Notes: generated by a model from the sequence alone, not told the origin. A stretch of DNA of 64,000 nt from CALBZG01 sp964486295 (GCA_964486295.1 CAZAMF010000004.1:124001-188000), one strand, 5' to 3'. Shown: positions 1-8,896, counted from the first letter of the stretch. Numbers and translations are program-made.

Positions 1-485
1 TCATGCCGGTTTTCGGTCTTCTTCAGGGATCGATGCCCATCATGGGCTATAACTACGGTGCGCGGAATCGGGATCGTCTGATGCAGTCCTATTTCTTCAG
101 CCTGAAGGTAGCCATGGGTATCCTGGGTTTTGGATGCGCCGTGTTTCTTCTTCTTCCCACTCAGCTTCTATCCTTATTCAACGCATCTGATAACATGCTG
201 TCTTTGGGGATCCCGGCTTTGCGAATTATCAGTCTGACTTTTATCCCTGCTGCTTTCGGCATCATGACGGCCACATTTTTTCAAGCCGTCGGATATGGCA
301 TGCTGAGTTTCTGGCAGTCCTTAATAAGGCAACTGATCGGCATCATACCCCTTGCCTGGATGTATCTGATGTTTTGGGGAGTATCTGCTATTTGGTGGGC
401 CTGGCCCTCAGCAGAGATTTTAGCTTTCGGGTACAGTGTAATATTCCTAAAAAGAGTGTATAATAAAGATATTAAAAATCTTTAA
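1..485 (+). CDS. MATE family efflux transporter, C-terminal part (5' truncated by window edge)
   Basis: About 160 residues remain of a polytopic inner-membrane protein; the reading frame is open to the left edge, so the gene starts outside the window. The visible part begins in a motif like G-x-x-P-I-x-G-Y-N-Y-G-A followed by about four hydrophobic spans and ends in a short basic tail. The GYNYGA segment followed by a loop rich in R/D and the 'ATFFQAVG' segment are typical of the C-terminal half of MATE (NorM/DinF-like) Na+ or H+ coupled drug exporters. Substrate cannot be inferred. Low-GC DNA begins directly after its stop codon, so this gene may mark the left border of the AT-rich block that follows. 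Confidence 0.8.
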   Translation, partial: MPVFGLLQGSMPIMGYNYGARNRDRLMQSYFFSLKVAMGILGFGCAVFLLLPTQLLSLFNASDNMLSLGIPALRIISLTFIPAAFGIMTATFFQAVGYGMLSFWQSLIRQLIGIIPLAWMYLMFWGVSAIWWAWPSAEILAFGYSVIFLKRVYNKDIKNL

Positions 486-543
486 TATCATAAAAGTATT
501 TTTTAGAATATTAAAAAAAGTTAGACTTCGTGATTTTTGCCTA

Positions 544-572
544 TTTACATTGCTTGATAAATCATATATTAT
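544..572 (+). promoter_or_regulatory. Predicted sigma-A promoter of the TadE/G-like gene
   Basis: TTTACA at 544-549 and TATTAT at 567-572 are each one base from consensus and are separated by exactly 17 bases. Transcription would start near 579 and leave a leader of about 70 bases before the GGAGG ribosome site at 640-644. The whole region is AT-rich, so chance matches are not rare. Confidence 0.5.
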
Positions 573-651
573 ATTGTTGAAATATTTTCTTGATTTTTAA
601 CTATTTAGGTTTTGGAAGTAGAAAATGAATTTTGTGACTGGAGGGATAACA

Positions 652-1689
652 ATGCTAAAGATAAATAAATATTTTAAAAATGAATCGGGTCAGGCGATGG
701 TTATGGTCGTTATTGCTATGAGCGCATTGTTGGTATTTGGAGGGTTTGCCATAGACGTAGGCTCCATGGCGCATCAAAAAGGTCAAATGCAAAATGCTGC
801 CGACTCAATCGCTTTAGCTGCTGCTCAAGATCTTCCAACTTCAACTGCGGCTCAGCAGGATGCAATTAAACAACAATACGCTGTGGATAATGGTGTCGAT
901 TTATCAGAAGTAAACATTATTACCCCGTATGAAGGAGATAATAATAAGGTTTTAGTTGAATGCACACGAAATTACCAACATTCATTTTTTAAAGTCTTAG
1001 GTTTGAACGAAACCGCTGTCACTGTGAGAGCAGTCGCTGAACATTATCCATATATCCCCGCTGTTCCTCCTGTTCCACCTACTCCCGACACCCCTGGCGT
1101 TCCCGGATGGGATGGTGGTACAGTTCCTTTTATAAACTATTCGCACTATACAAAAGGACAAGAGATATTAATTTGGAACAAAGTGGGTGCTGGCAATTTT
1201 ACTTGTCTTCTGCATGCTGCACACGATCCATATTATCGTTTTGATTTAGATGTAGGAGCGACTCATGCAAATGGTAAAATAAATAACATAAAATTCGAGC
1301 TCGAACCTATTTTGCAGCCAAATGCCACTGTGTATCTGATAAGTTTATCCAATAAGACAATCAGCGGGGTCACGGTCCCAACTACTAAAGGTAGTAAAAC
1401 CGGCAGTTTCAAATTGCCAGACGGAAATGCAGGCCAGGGTGAGACAGTAGCCACACAATATTTAGTTCTTTTCAAATGTACAGTATTATCCTATGACACT
1501 GGCAAAACGATAAAATTTAGAATTGAAGAGATATATGATTTAGGGAACTCTGACACCGGCGATATTGATATCATTCATGGTTCTCCACCAACTGAAGATG
1601 TGCCGGGGATTCCAGGCACACCGGGCACTCCGGGCACTCCGGAAGTTCCAGAAAGCGTTAAATTGATTCCTTATAATAACTACGGTTGA
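652..1689 (+). CDS. TadE/TadG-like membrane-anchored surface protein with Pro/Gly-rich segments
   Basis: The start at 652 is chosen because GGAGG lies 7 bases upstream; an in-frame ATG at 625 has no ribosome site. The protein (345 aa) starts with a short basic stretch and N-E-S-G-Q-A followed by one hydrophobic segment (about residues 15-35) ending in 'AIDVG', then 'MQNAADSIALAAA'. This is the signature of the Tad family N-terminal domain of TadE/TadG-like Flp pilus assembly proteins, which are anchored by one helix and exposed outside. About residue 145 lies a proline-rich linker, followed by a domain I do not recognise, and a collagen-like Gly-Thr-Pro tail. No tadA/B/C/Z or flp genes are present nearby, so a pilus role is not supported; it may be a stand-alone surface protein and a possible acceptor for the glycosyltransferases downstream. 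Confidence 0.7.
   Translation: MLKINKYFKNESGQAMVMVVIAMSALLVFGGFAIDVGSMAHQKGQMQNAADSIALAAAQDLPTSTAAQQDAIKQQYAVDNGVDLSEVNIITPYEGDNNKVLVECTRNYQHSFFKVLGLNETAVTVRAVAEHYPYIPAVPPVPPTPDTPGVPGWDGGTVPFINYSHYTKGQEILIWNKVGAGNFTCLLHAAHDPYYRFDLDVGATHANGKINNIKFELEPILQPNATVYLISLSNKTISGVTVPTTKGSKTGSFKLPDGNAGQGETVATQYLVLFKCTVLSYDTGKTIKFRIEEIYDLGNSDTGDIDIIHGSPPTEDVPGIPGTPGTPGTPEVPESVKLIPYNNYG
1615..1641 (+). repeat. Triplicated 9-bp repeat coding Gly-Thr-Pro
   Basis: Three in-frame 9-base units (GGCAC[A/T]CCG) code for Gly-Thr-Pro three times near the C terminus of the TadG-like protein. Copy number could change by slippage without shifting frame. Confidence 0.8.
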
Positions 1690-1737
1690 TTCAAACTTAC
1701 GCCAAATCATAAACCACAAAGGCTAGATATTTTCCAA

Positions 1738-1772
1738 GGGGCAGCAAGTCCGGCTGCCCCTAATTATGTTTT
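1738..1772 (+). terminator. Rho-independent terminator after the TadE/G-like gene
   Basis: A perfect 8-bp GC-rich stem (GGGGCAGC 1738-1745, GCTGCCCC 1753-1760) with a 7-base loop is followed by a T-rich but interrupted tract. It separates the surface-protein gene from the glycosyltransferase operon. Confidence 0.7.
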
Positions 1773-1841
1773 GTAACCATATTTCAAAGTAAGCAACAAT
1801 TAAATCATTATTACGAACAATATATCAATCGAGGTTTTACT

Positions 1842-3374
1842 ATGAAAAAAAATGACCTGACGGAAAAAAGCCTTACAAATGTATTGATCGCAAAGCGCGA
1901 ATTATATTTACTTCTCTCTCTTCTTATTACTGGCATCGTTTATCAATATCGTTCAGGGATGTCCGGCAATGATTTCTGGTGGCATGTGAAAACCGGCGAA
2001 TGGATTGTTTCGCACAATTCAATTCCTAGCGTCGATGTTTTTTCATGGTTTGCTGAAGAGAACGGCATCAAGTGGGTTTCTCATGAATGGCTTTCTGATG
2101 TTGTTCTGTATTTGTTGCATAATTTGGGGGGAAATTTACTTGTATTTCTTTTATCAATGATTGCTGCTATCATTATGGCGGCACTGATAATATACAGGAA
2201 CCGATTTCAGATAAAGAACAATTTGCTTTTTTCTATTTTGTATCTATTCCCCATCATTTCACTTTTCCCAACGTTCTTCTATGGACGACCCCATCTATTC
2301 AGCTTCTTTTTGTTGTATGCTACGCTTGCCTGCCTATATAATTACAGAGAAAATGAAAATTCCAAATCAATCTATTATGTGCCCATAATAGCTATTTTAT
2401 GGGGCAATTTTCATGGAGGTTCATCTAATATACCTTATATACTCTGTTTTATTTTTCTTGGTTCCGGCTTGATCGATCTAACGGTAGGAAAAATAGAATT
2501 CAGTAAGATGCCTAAGAAGCAAATATTAACATATTTTCTGACAGGAATATTGTCACTCTTAGTTCTGGTTATTAATCCACATGGTTTGACGATGTTATCT
2601 TATCCTTATACAAACATGGCCGATTCCTTTATGCAGTCTTTCATCGCTGAATGGGCCTCACCTGATGCCAAAGAACCTTTTGACTTATTCGCGTTCTTTC
2701 TGCCTGTTTTGATAGTAGGAGTATCACTAGTGATCACCGAAAAGCGAATACAAATCATTGACCTATTGATTTTCATGTTCTTCGCTTTCATGGCGTTTAG
2801 AAGCATACGGTTCTGCATCATTTTTTTTATCGCTACCAGTTTCTTCGCAATGAAATACTTTGTCTCAAGAGAATCTAAACCCATAAACACAAAATTTGAA
2901 AAGATTATTATGATAATATTTTTTATTGCATTATTGGCGGTTAATGTTTATAGTGTTTCAAATATTGTCAAAACATATCAAGATGAATCTCTTATCACTG
3001 TAGCTTTGGATGATAAATTTGTCGCTTTTGTTAAAGAAGATGAGCCTCAAAGACTATACAATGACTATAATTTCGGCGAAACCCTAATTTATCATGATTT
3101 GAAAACATTTGTCGATGCACGAGCAGATATATTTTCAAAGTATAATCTTCGTGATGCAATTGGTCTCATGGATTTGGCAGAAACACATAAAACGAAAAAG
3201 GATCAAATCTTTGATCCTGAAAAAATTATTAACAAATATGATTTTGATGCATTCTTAATCCAGCCCAATCGAAGTTTGGCTGCTTATTTGAAAAGCCACC
3301 CCGAAAAATACCAATTGCTGATGGCTGATGAAAATGCAGTATATTTTCGGAAAATAGAAAATCAAAACAAATAA
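1842..3374 (+). CDS. Polytopic GT-C-like membrane glycosyltransferase (uncharacterised)
   Basis: 510 aa with an N-terminal cytoplasmic tail, roughly ten hydrophobic spans and a soluble C-terminal domain of about 130 residues. Right after the first span comes a loop with D-F-W-W-H and 'GEWI...IPSVDVFSWF...WVSHEWL', a pattern I know from large uncharacterised GT-C fold proteins that use polyprenyl-phosphate sugars on the outer face; the acidic residue in this first loop is the usual catalytic candidate. The external domain contains 'NDYNFGETLI' and 'FVDARADIF', again typical for that group. GAGG precedes the ATG by 7 bases. It opens a four-gene operon (GT-C, GtrB-like, GtrA-like, PIG-V-like). 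The transferred sugar and acceptor are unknown. Confidence 0.65.
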   Translation: MKKNDLTEKSLTNVLIAKRELYLLLSLLITGIVYQYRSGMSGNDFWWHVKTGEWIVSHNSIPSVDVFSWFAEENGIKWVSHEWLSDVVLYLLHNLGGNLLVFLLSMIAAIIMAALIIYRNRFQIKNNLLFSILYLFPIISLFPTFFYGRPHLFSFFLLYATLACLYNYRENENSKSIYYVPIIAILWGNFHGGSSNIPYILCFIFLGSGLIDLTVGKIEFSKMPKKQILTYFLTGILSLLVLVINPHGLTMLSYPYTNMADSFMQSFIAEWASPDAKEPFDLFAFFLPVLIVGVSLVITEKRIQIIDLLIFMFFAFMAFRSIRFCIIFFIATSFFAMKYFVSRESKPINTKFEKIIMIIFFIALLAVNVYSVSNIVKTYQDESLITVALDDKFVAFVKEDEPQRLYNDYNFGETLIYHDLKTFVDARADIFSKYNLRDAIGLMDLAETHKTKKDQIFDPEKIINKYDFDAFLIQPNRSLAAYLKSHPEKYQLLMADENAVYFRKIENQNK

Positions 3375-3387
3375 TGGAGGTATTTCT

Positions 3388-4353
3388 ATGCCGTTGCTAT
3401 CAATAATTGTGCCCTGCTTTAATGAAGAAGAATCGTTGCCGTTGTTTTATTATGAAATAAGTAAAGAGATTGAAAAATTTTACGAAATCAATGTTGAACT
3501 TGAAATTTTATTTATTGACGACGGCTCTAAAGATCGTACTCTTGAAGTTATAAAAAAAATAAAAAGTGTAGAGCGGCGAGTTAAATATATATCCTTTTCA
3601 AGGAACTTTGGGAAAGAAGCCGCTATTTATGCCGGACTGGAACAATCATCAGGCGATTATGTGACGATAATGGATGCCGATCTGCAAGACCCTCCTTCAC
3701 TTTTAATGGATATGTATAAGGCGGTGACTGAAGAAGGATATGACACAGCAGCAACAAGAAGAACTACCAGAGTTGGAGAACCAAAAATAAGGTCTTTTTT
3801 TGCCAGAAAATTCTACAAGATAATCAATAAGATATCGGAAACCGAGCTTGTGGACGGCGCCAGAGACTTCAGAATCATGACAAGGCAGGTCGTTCAAGCG
3901 ATTTTAAATATGAAGGAATACAATCGCTTTACAAAAGGTATTAATGAGTGGATAGGGTTTAAAACAAAATGGTTTGAGTTCGAAAATATCGAAAGATCGG
4001 CAGGAAATACCAAATGGTCATTCTGGAAACTCGTTTTGTATTCCATTGACGGTATTACAGCTTTTTCAACAAAACCGTTGGCTCTTTCCGCAATGTTGGG
4101 TTTATTATTTTGTATGATATCGTTTATTTTTATTTGTGTTATTATAATAAAAACCTTAGTATATGGCGACCCTGTCAGCGGCTGGCCTTCGCTTGCCGTT
4201 ATGGTTCTGTTTATCGGTGGGATACAGCTGTTCTGCATCGGTATCCTTGGCCAGTATTTATCAAGAACATATATGGAAACTAAAAGAAGGCCCATATATA
4301 TTGTCAGAGAAGCCGATATGAATGAAAAAATAAATTCGGAGCTTGAATCATAA
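3388..4353 (+). CDS. GtrB/DPM1-like family 2 glycosyltransferase (polyprenyl-phosphate sugar synthase)
   Basis: 321 aa. The N-terminal GT-A domain carries 'PCFNEEESL', 'FIDDGSKDRT' (about residue 50) and 'MDADLQDPP' (about residue 95), the nucleotide-sugar and metal binding motifs of the DPM1/GtrB/ArnC branch of GT2. Two C-terminal hydrophobic hairpin helices (about 230-260 and 270-300) anchor it in the membrane. Family members transfer a hexose or related sugar from a nucleotide donor to undecaprenyl phosphate on the inner face. A strong GGAGG site lies 7 bases before the ATG. The stop codon overlaps the ATG of the GtrA-like gene by one base (TAATG), so the two are translationally coupled, as expected for a synthase/flippase pair. 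Confidence 0.85.
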   Translation: MPLLSIIVPCFNEEESLPLFYYEISKEIEKFYEINVELEILFIDDGSKDRTLEVIKKIKSVERRVKYISFSRNFGKEAAIYAGLEQSSGDYVTIMDADLQDPPSLLMDMYKAVTEEGYDTAATRRTTRVGEPKIRSFFARKFYKIINKISETELVDGARDFRIMTRQVVQAILNMKEYNRFTKGINEWIGFKTKWFEFENIERSAGNTKWSFWKLVLYSIDGITAFSTKPLALSAMLGLLFCMISFIFICVIIIKTLVYGDPVSGWPSLAVMVLFIGGIQLFCIGILGQYLSRTYMETKRRPIYIVREADMNEKINSELES

Positions 4354-4775
4354 TGAATATCCTGCCAAAATTGTCTGCCGACAGAAGTGAAATTATTTCA
4401 TATGTGTTTTTTGGGATGCTAACCACTTTAGTCAACTACCTGGTCTATTTATTATGCAGACAGGAATTTGGCATCGAGAATCTCATAATCAATACTTCTA
4501 TTGCATGGTTTGTTTCTGTTCTTTTTGCCTATATAACTAATAAAATCTGGGTGTTCAGAAATAATAATTTCAGGATTGCCAATTTAATACAAGAGTTGCT
4601 GGCATTCATTACTTCACGATTGTTTACGGGGATTCTTGATGTTGTAATTATGAAAATATGTGTTGATTTCGCAGGGTTTAATGATTTAGCAACAAAAATT
4701 ATTTCCAATATCATTGTAATAGTATTGAATTATTTACTATCAAAGAAATTTGTATTTCGCGCGAAATCAAATTGA
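4353..4775 (+). CDS. GtrA-family membrane protein (putative polyprenyl-phosphate sugar flippase)
   Basis: 140 aa with four predicted transmembrane helices, the usual size and topology of the GtrA/DPMS family. Recognisable family features are 'VFFGMLTTLVNYLVY' at the start and 'NKIWVFR' near the middle, with a similar 'KKFVFRAK' at the end. GtrA proteins are thought to move undecaprenyl-phosphate-linked sugars made by GtrB across the membrane, which fits its one-base overlap with the GtrB-like gene. In O-antigen glucosylation operons the third member is a GT-C type transferase; here two such proteins flank the pair. Confidence 0.85.
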   Translation: MNILPKLSADRSEIISYVFFGMLTTLVNYLVYLLCRQEFGIENLIINTSIAWFVSVLFAYITNKIWVFRNNNFRIANLIQELLAFITSRLFTGILDVVIMKICVDFAGFNDLATKIISNIIVIVLNYLLSKKFVFRAKSN

Positions 4776-4800
4776 GTTACTTAAGGAGCAAGCATCTAAA

Positions 4801-5940
4801 ATGCCAAATTGCCTGCAAAGAATATCTGCCATAAAGAACAATGAATTCTATGAAAATTATCAACATGATTTAAAGGTCATAATTTTTCTTTTCGCAATCA
4901 CAAGGCTGGTCTTTTTTTCCATACTATTCATTTGCGAATATTTGCTGGATGCCCATTATGAATTCGGAAATGTTTATTTAACCTATGATGGCGTACATTA
5001 CTTAGATATAGCTATTGATGGCTATACCAAGGATGCCCAATACGCCTTCTTTCCGCTTTTTCCGTTGGTTATTCGTTTCTTTTCCTTATTCGGCATCGCC
5101 GTTCCCGGCACTATACTATTCAATCATCTAATCACGTTGATCATTGCATTTGCAATATACTATACAGGAGTAAACCTTCAAAATAAAAGCGCTGATGTCA
5201 GCCTTGCAATGTCGTCAATATGGTTGTTTTCTCCGATTGCAGTGTCCACCTGTATGTTATATACTGAAGCCCTATTTGTTTTTCTTACTCTTTTTGCTTA
5301 TATTTTTTATAAGCAAGAAAAGTATATTAGTGCAGGAATCATGCTGGGTCTATCAGCAGCAACTAGAAATACCGGCTCGATGTTGTTTTTCGCCATCTTT
5401 ATTATTATGGCATTAAAGGCGCTTTTAAAAAAGGATGGCCAGACGATAAAAACCATTTTAGCTATGTATATACCCGGAGCATTTATAAGCTGCGCATATC
5501 CAATTTTTCTTCTCATTAAATTAGGCAATTGGCACTATTTTATCGATGTTCAATATGAACAGTGGGGCAGAATAAAGTCGGACTTCTTTTATGTTTTATT
5601 CAATGATTTCAGATTAATAAATCAGGATCCCTCGAGTGTGCTTTTTACCTATGTTTCATTGGCCTCTATTTTGTATATATTTTATATCGCTGTAAAAGGG
5701 AAGAAAGACTATGAATTAATTCTATACTTGATATTTTCAATCTTTGCGATCTTTTCAACATGTAGAGGGCCTGAATGGAACAATATACCAAGCACCAGTT
5801 ATTATAGATATTTTTACGGCATAGTATCGGTATATCTGTTAATTGACTATAAAACTAAGTTCAAATTGATATTTTTTATCAATATTGCTTTAAGCATATA
5901 TGCAATGCTCGTCTATTGCAGCGGAGGCTTTCTGATTTAG
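4801..5940 (+). CDS. PIG-V-like GT-C mannosyltransferase-family membrane protein
   Basis: I start the gene at the ATG at 4801 (AAGGAG 12 bases upstream, just after the GtrA-like stop) rather than at an in-frame TTG at 4750 inside the previous gene. The protein has about 380 residues and roughly ten hydrophobic spans. After the first span it has 'YDGVHYLDIAIDGY' and then 'YAFFPLFPLVIRFF', which matches the W/Y-D-x-x-H-Y-x-x-I-A-x-x-G-Y and A-F-F-P-L-x-P pattern of bacterial PIG-V (family 76-like) mannosyltransferases; the Asp in the first loop is the presumed catalytic base. Probably transfers a lipid-linked sugar on the outer membrane face. Low GC content like its neighbours. Confidence 0.65.
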   Translation: MPNCLQRISAIKNNEFYENYQHDLKVIIFLFAITRLVFFSILFICEYLLDAHYEFGNVYLTYDGVHYLDIAIDGYTKDAQYAFFPLFPLVIRFFSLFGIAVPGTILFNHLITLIIAFAIYYTGVNLQNKSADVSLAMSSIWLFSPIAVSTCMLYTEALFVFLTLFAYIFYKQEKYISAGIMLGLSAATRNTGSMLFFAIFIIMALKALLKKDGQTIKTILAMYIPGAFISCAYPIFLLIKLGNWHYFIDVQYEQWGRIKSDFFYVLFNDFRLINQDPSSVLFTYVSLASILYIFYIAVKGKKDYELILYLIFSIFAIFSTCRGPEWNNIPSTSYYRYFYGIVSVYLLIDYKTKFKLIFFINIALSIYAMLVYCSGGFLI

Positions 5941-5980
5941 GCAATGAATCGATCACCTTTAATAACTTTTGTTGCTATTT

Positions 5981-7417
5981 TTATTCCTCATAGTTTTTGT
6001 AAATCTCCATATCTTCGATATTGCCATCGTGGGAAAAATTTCTAATAACATATTCCCTAAAGCCTCTAATATCTTGATATCCGTAAAAAGTGTTCGTTAA
6101 AATAATATCTTTCTGATCAATCAGAGATATGATATCCATTTCATTTTTTGTGCCAACATTTCCTATAGATAATAAATCCAGTATTCCGTTGTGATCATCT
6201 GCAGGGAGAGTATATGCGTAAGCATCTCTATGTATTATAGCAACATCTAATCCCTTATTTTCTTGAACTTTGATATAATTTGAAATCACTTTAATATTTT
6301 CTTCCAATCTTTTTTCCAGAAATATGCCACGATAAATGGCCATGTCTGATCGCACATATTGCTCTTCTGAATTTAGAGGCCAGAATGATAATAAAGCATA
6401 GCAGAATAATGCAGCAACAGCTATATACTTCACCGATGGCTTTGAGAATAATTTCATTTCAGTATTCCGGATTAATTCGATAGATAATACTATATTCAAT
6501 ATTAGTGTCAAAGTGGTATGGTATTTATCAATGATTGGATAAATAGCTATATATGAACAGATGCTAAAGATGACAGCATTCATATGCTTGGTTATTCCAC
6601 CTTCTTTTCTCTTCTTAAAAAGTTCTGCAATTAAAAGAATCGTTATGATAGCAGAGATCAACGCGATAATATATTGAACTTGAAATCCTTTTTCCGTTAT
6701 CTTGTTTTCAGAAAATGAAAATAACCCTAATATTGAATAATCAATAAAAGCTTCGAATGAGGAAGTCCATAACAAATAAATCGTAAACAGTGATATTGGT
6801 AATATTCCACCGATCATATAATAGACAAATGACTTAAAAGGCATCTTTCTTGTTATAATCATGTAAATCAATGCACACGTTATTATTATAATCAGTATTC
6901 CAGGAAGATTCTGTTTTACCAATAGCGCTGCGGATAAAGAAAAACCCATTAGAAATGAATTGGTAGTGTTCGCCAAAGAAAAGAAATTATCGGCAGTCAA
7001 GTAGGAAATCATTATCAGTAATACGAGCAGCTTATTATAATTAGCAAATCCAAGTGATAATAATAGAATGCCAATTAACGCTGTGTATACTGCAGATATA
7101 TTGATATCGATCTTATTTTTGACGCATACGTGATAAGTAAGAACTATTATTGCAGAATCGATCAGTGCCCCGTATAATCTGAACAGAATTAAAGATTTTG
7201 AAAAAAACGCACCGATCATAAAAAATAAAGGGGTTTGGATCACGTTATAATCACGATAAGGAACAAAACCATCGGCAATATTTTTCGAAAACCCATAGCA
7301 CCATATTTCATCCATTGATAATGGAGATTTGCTGTTAAAATTAACTAGAATAAAAATCATTAAGCTAAATATATATACATATACATAGGAGTGTATTTTA
7401 ATATGCGTTAGTTTCAT
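5981..7417 (-). CDS. ArnT/GT39-like multi-span membrane glycosyltransferase (uncharacterised)
   Basis: 478 aa, about ten to twelve hydrophobic spans and a soluble C-terminal domain of about 110 residues. The first extracytoplasmic loop holds 'SMDEIWCYGFSKNIADG...PYRDYNVIQTPLFF', the acidic-residue plus 'P-Y-R-D-x' pattern seen in bacterial GT-C proteins of the ArnT/PMT (GT39) type. It is convergent with the PIG-V-like gene and lies 30 bp downstream of a gene remnant and the O-antigen-ligase-like gene on the same strand, so it probably belongs to the same surface-polysaccharide or glycoprotein locus. Specific donor and acceptor are unknown. No strong ribosome site is evident apart from a GGAGG-like stretch (GTGGAGGC) before the ATG. 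Confidence 0.6.
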   Translation of the reverse strand: MKLTHIKIHSYVYVYIFSLMIFILVNFNSKSPLSMDEIWCYGFSKNIADGFVPYRDYNVIQTPLFFMIGAFFSKSLILFRLYGALIDSAIIVLTYHVCVKNKIDINISAVYTALIGILLLSLGFANYNKLLVLLIMISYLTADNFFSLANTTNSFLMGFSLSAALLVKQNLPGILIIIITCALIYMIITRKMPFKSFVYYMIGGILPISLFTIYLLWTSSFEAFIDYSILGLFSFSENKITEKGFQVQYIIALISAIITILLIAELFKKRKEGGITKHMNAVIFSICSYIAIYPIIDKYHTTLTLILNIVLSIELIRNTEMKLFSKPSVKYIAVAALFCYALLSFWPLNSEEQYVRSDMAIYRGIFLEKRLEENIKVISNYIKVQENKGLDVAIIHRDAYAYTLPADDHNGILDLLSIGNVGTKNEMDIISLIDQKDIILTNTFYGYQDIRGFREYVIRNFSHDGNIEDMEIYKNYEE

Positions 7418-7447
7418 TTTAAGCCTCCACTATTAAATAATGACTAA

Positions 7448-7576
7448 TCATTTACTTACTCTTATTTCTGCAAGGCCCAGTTCATCAGCATATTTTCTTC
7501 GCATATAAATAAAATCCTGCCCTGTAAATATATCGTCCTTCCATATGCGCCAGAAGTTAACAATATAGATAATTAT
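7448..7576 (-). pseudogene. Possible remnant: 3' end of an unidentified gene
   Basis: The 165-bp gap holds a frame of about 40 codons that begins just after a stop and has no start of its own until an internal Met; it reads like real protein (for example 'FWRIWKDDIFTGQDF' and 'YADELGLAEIRVSK') and ends in TGA. It could be the 3' end of a gene lost in a rearrangement of the glycosylation locus. I cannot name the family, and a chance frame of this length is possible. Confidence 0.3.
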
Positions 7577-7582
7577 TTACAT

Positions 7583-8896
7583 CTACCACTCCGTTCCACT
7601 ATATTTGATAATATTTTTGGAACAGGCTAACCCAAGAATCATCCACAACAAATAAGCAAACATAATGACTTCATTATTAAAAAAACCAACGGAATAGAAC
7701 CCTATCAAAGAAGTCGATATTGGTAAATATAAATCAGAATATTTTATTCTCAATACCGCTTTCTTAATTACTAAAAAGGCCAAAATTAAATATACTATTA
7801 ATGATGGTACACCAGACGTAACCGCAATATGTAAGTATTCATTATGCGCTTTACTCCCTGTAAAAAATCCTGATTGCCCATAGTTGGAAATAATATCAGA
7901 TTCAAAGAAAGTTTTTAATGCAACTCCGAGATTATCCACGCCCACTCCAAATATAGGCATTTGCTTAATTAATTCAAAGGATTTGCTCCAAAAAAATATT
8001 CTATAAGATCCTGCAGTTGATGCGTCATCAGCACCCTGGGCCACTTTTGCAATATCTGAAAAGATTGAAAATATTCTTGATACAAAATTAAGCTCACTCG
8101 TAAATGAATAAATCAATAGCAAAGTTACCGATGTTAAGATGATAAGTTTTATTTTCCTTTTTTCGGTTTCGAGAATTCCCTTTTGTTTAATTTTCAACAT
8201 GTAATATATACAGAAGCTACATAAATAGCCGATCCAACTTCCCCTTGTATAAGCACATAACAAAGCATAGAACAAAATGATATAAAACAGAAAGCCTAAT
8301 TTTAAATTTTTTTCAATATATAAAAACAGGCTAAAAGGTATAAGTATTACGAGATAAGTTCCAAGGTGATTCGGATTGCCCATAGATGAAAAAGCAACAT
8401 GTGAGTCAGCAATATTTTCGAAATAGTAATGGTCTGGTATTGGATCTATTCTGTATGCTTGCATTATTCCGTGTATACTAATTATTACTCCGGACCCCAA
8501 CATAACTATCAAAAATTTCTTACCTATTGTTTCGATTTCCCTTGAAATCAAAAAAATTAGAAAATATATTGAGAGAGTCAATAACCCTTCATATCGATAT
8601 TGAGAGCCAAATAGCGCTGTTGTCCTATCCATCGCAAAAAGTGTTGACATGATTAAGAGGATATAAAATACACTGAGGATCTGCCTTTCTTTGTCAAAAT
8701 AGATAAATTGATTACTTTGTTTGCGAAAAATAATTATAGATGCTAGCAATATGATAAATATGATAATGAGGAATATAAATTTAGGGTAATAAGAATCGAG
8801 CTTACCTCCGACAGGTAAATATATTAAAGGTGTTAACGAAGAAATAACGATTAGCCAAAATTTAATAACACTTTTTATCTCGAGTGATCTATACAT
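7583..8896 (-). CDS. O-antigen ligase / polymerase family (Wzy_C) membrane protein
   Basis: 437 aa with about twelve hydrophobic spans. The long external loop in the second half has 'AGSYRIFFWSKSFELI...PIFGVGVDNLG' and then 'KAHNEYLHIAVTSGVPSL', the Wzy_C signature with the conserved Arg (R-x-x-F-W) and the His of H-N-E-Y-L that are required in WaaL-type enzymes. Such proteins join or polymerise lipid-linked glycans on the outer face; in Gram-positive bacteria they act in polysaccharide or teichuronic polymer assembly or protein O-glycosylation (PglL-like). AAAGGAG precedes the ATG, with a somewhat long spacer. It sits between rnpB and the GT39-like gene and is transcribed away from rnpB's promoter in the same direction. 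Confidence 0.8.
   Translation of the reverse strand: MYRSLEIKSVIKFWLIVISSLTPLIYLPVGGKLDSYYPKFIFLIIIFIILLASIIIFRKQSNQFIYFDKERQILSVFYILLIMSTLFAMDRTTALFGSQYRYEGLLTLSIYFLIFLISREIETIGKKFLIVMLGSGVIISIHGIMQAYRIDPIPDHYYFENIADSHVAFSSMGNPNHLGTYLVILIPFSLFLYIEKNLKLGFLFYIILFYALLCAYTRGSWIGYLCSFCIYYMLKIKQKGILETEKRKIKLIILTSVTLLLIYSFTSELNFVSRIFSIFSDIAKVAQGADDASTAGSYRIFFWSKSFELIKQMPIFGVGVDNLGVALKTFFESDIISNYGQSGFFTGSKAHNEYLHIAVTSGVPSLIVYLILAFLVIKKAVLRIKYSDLYLPISTSLIGFYSVGFFNNEVIMFAYLLWMILGLACSKNIIKYSGTEW

Noticed and set aside
481..515. AT-only inverted repeat after the MATE gene, considered as terminator
   Set aside because: The 8-bp arms contain no G-C pairs, the loop is about 19 bases and an A run rather than a T run follows.
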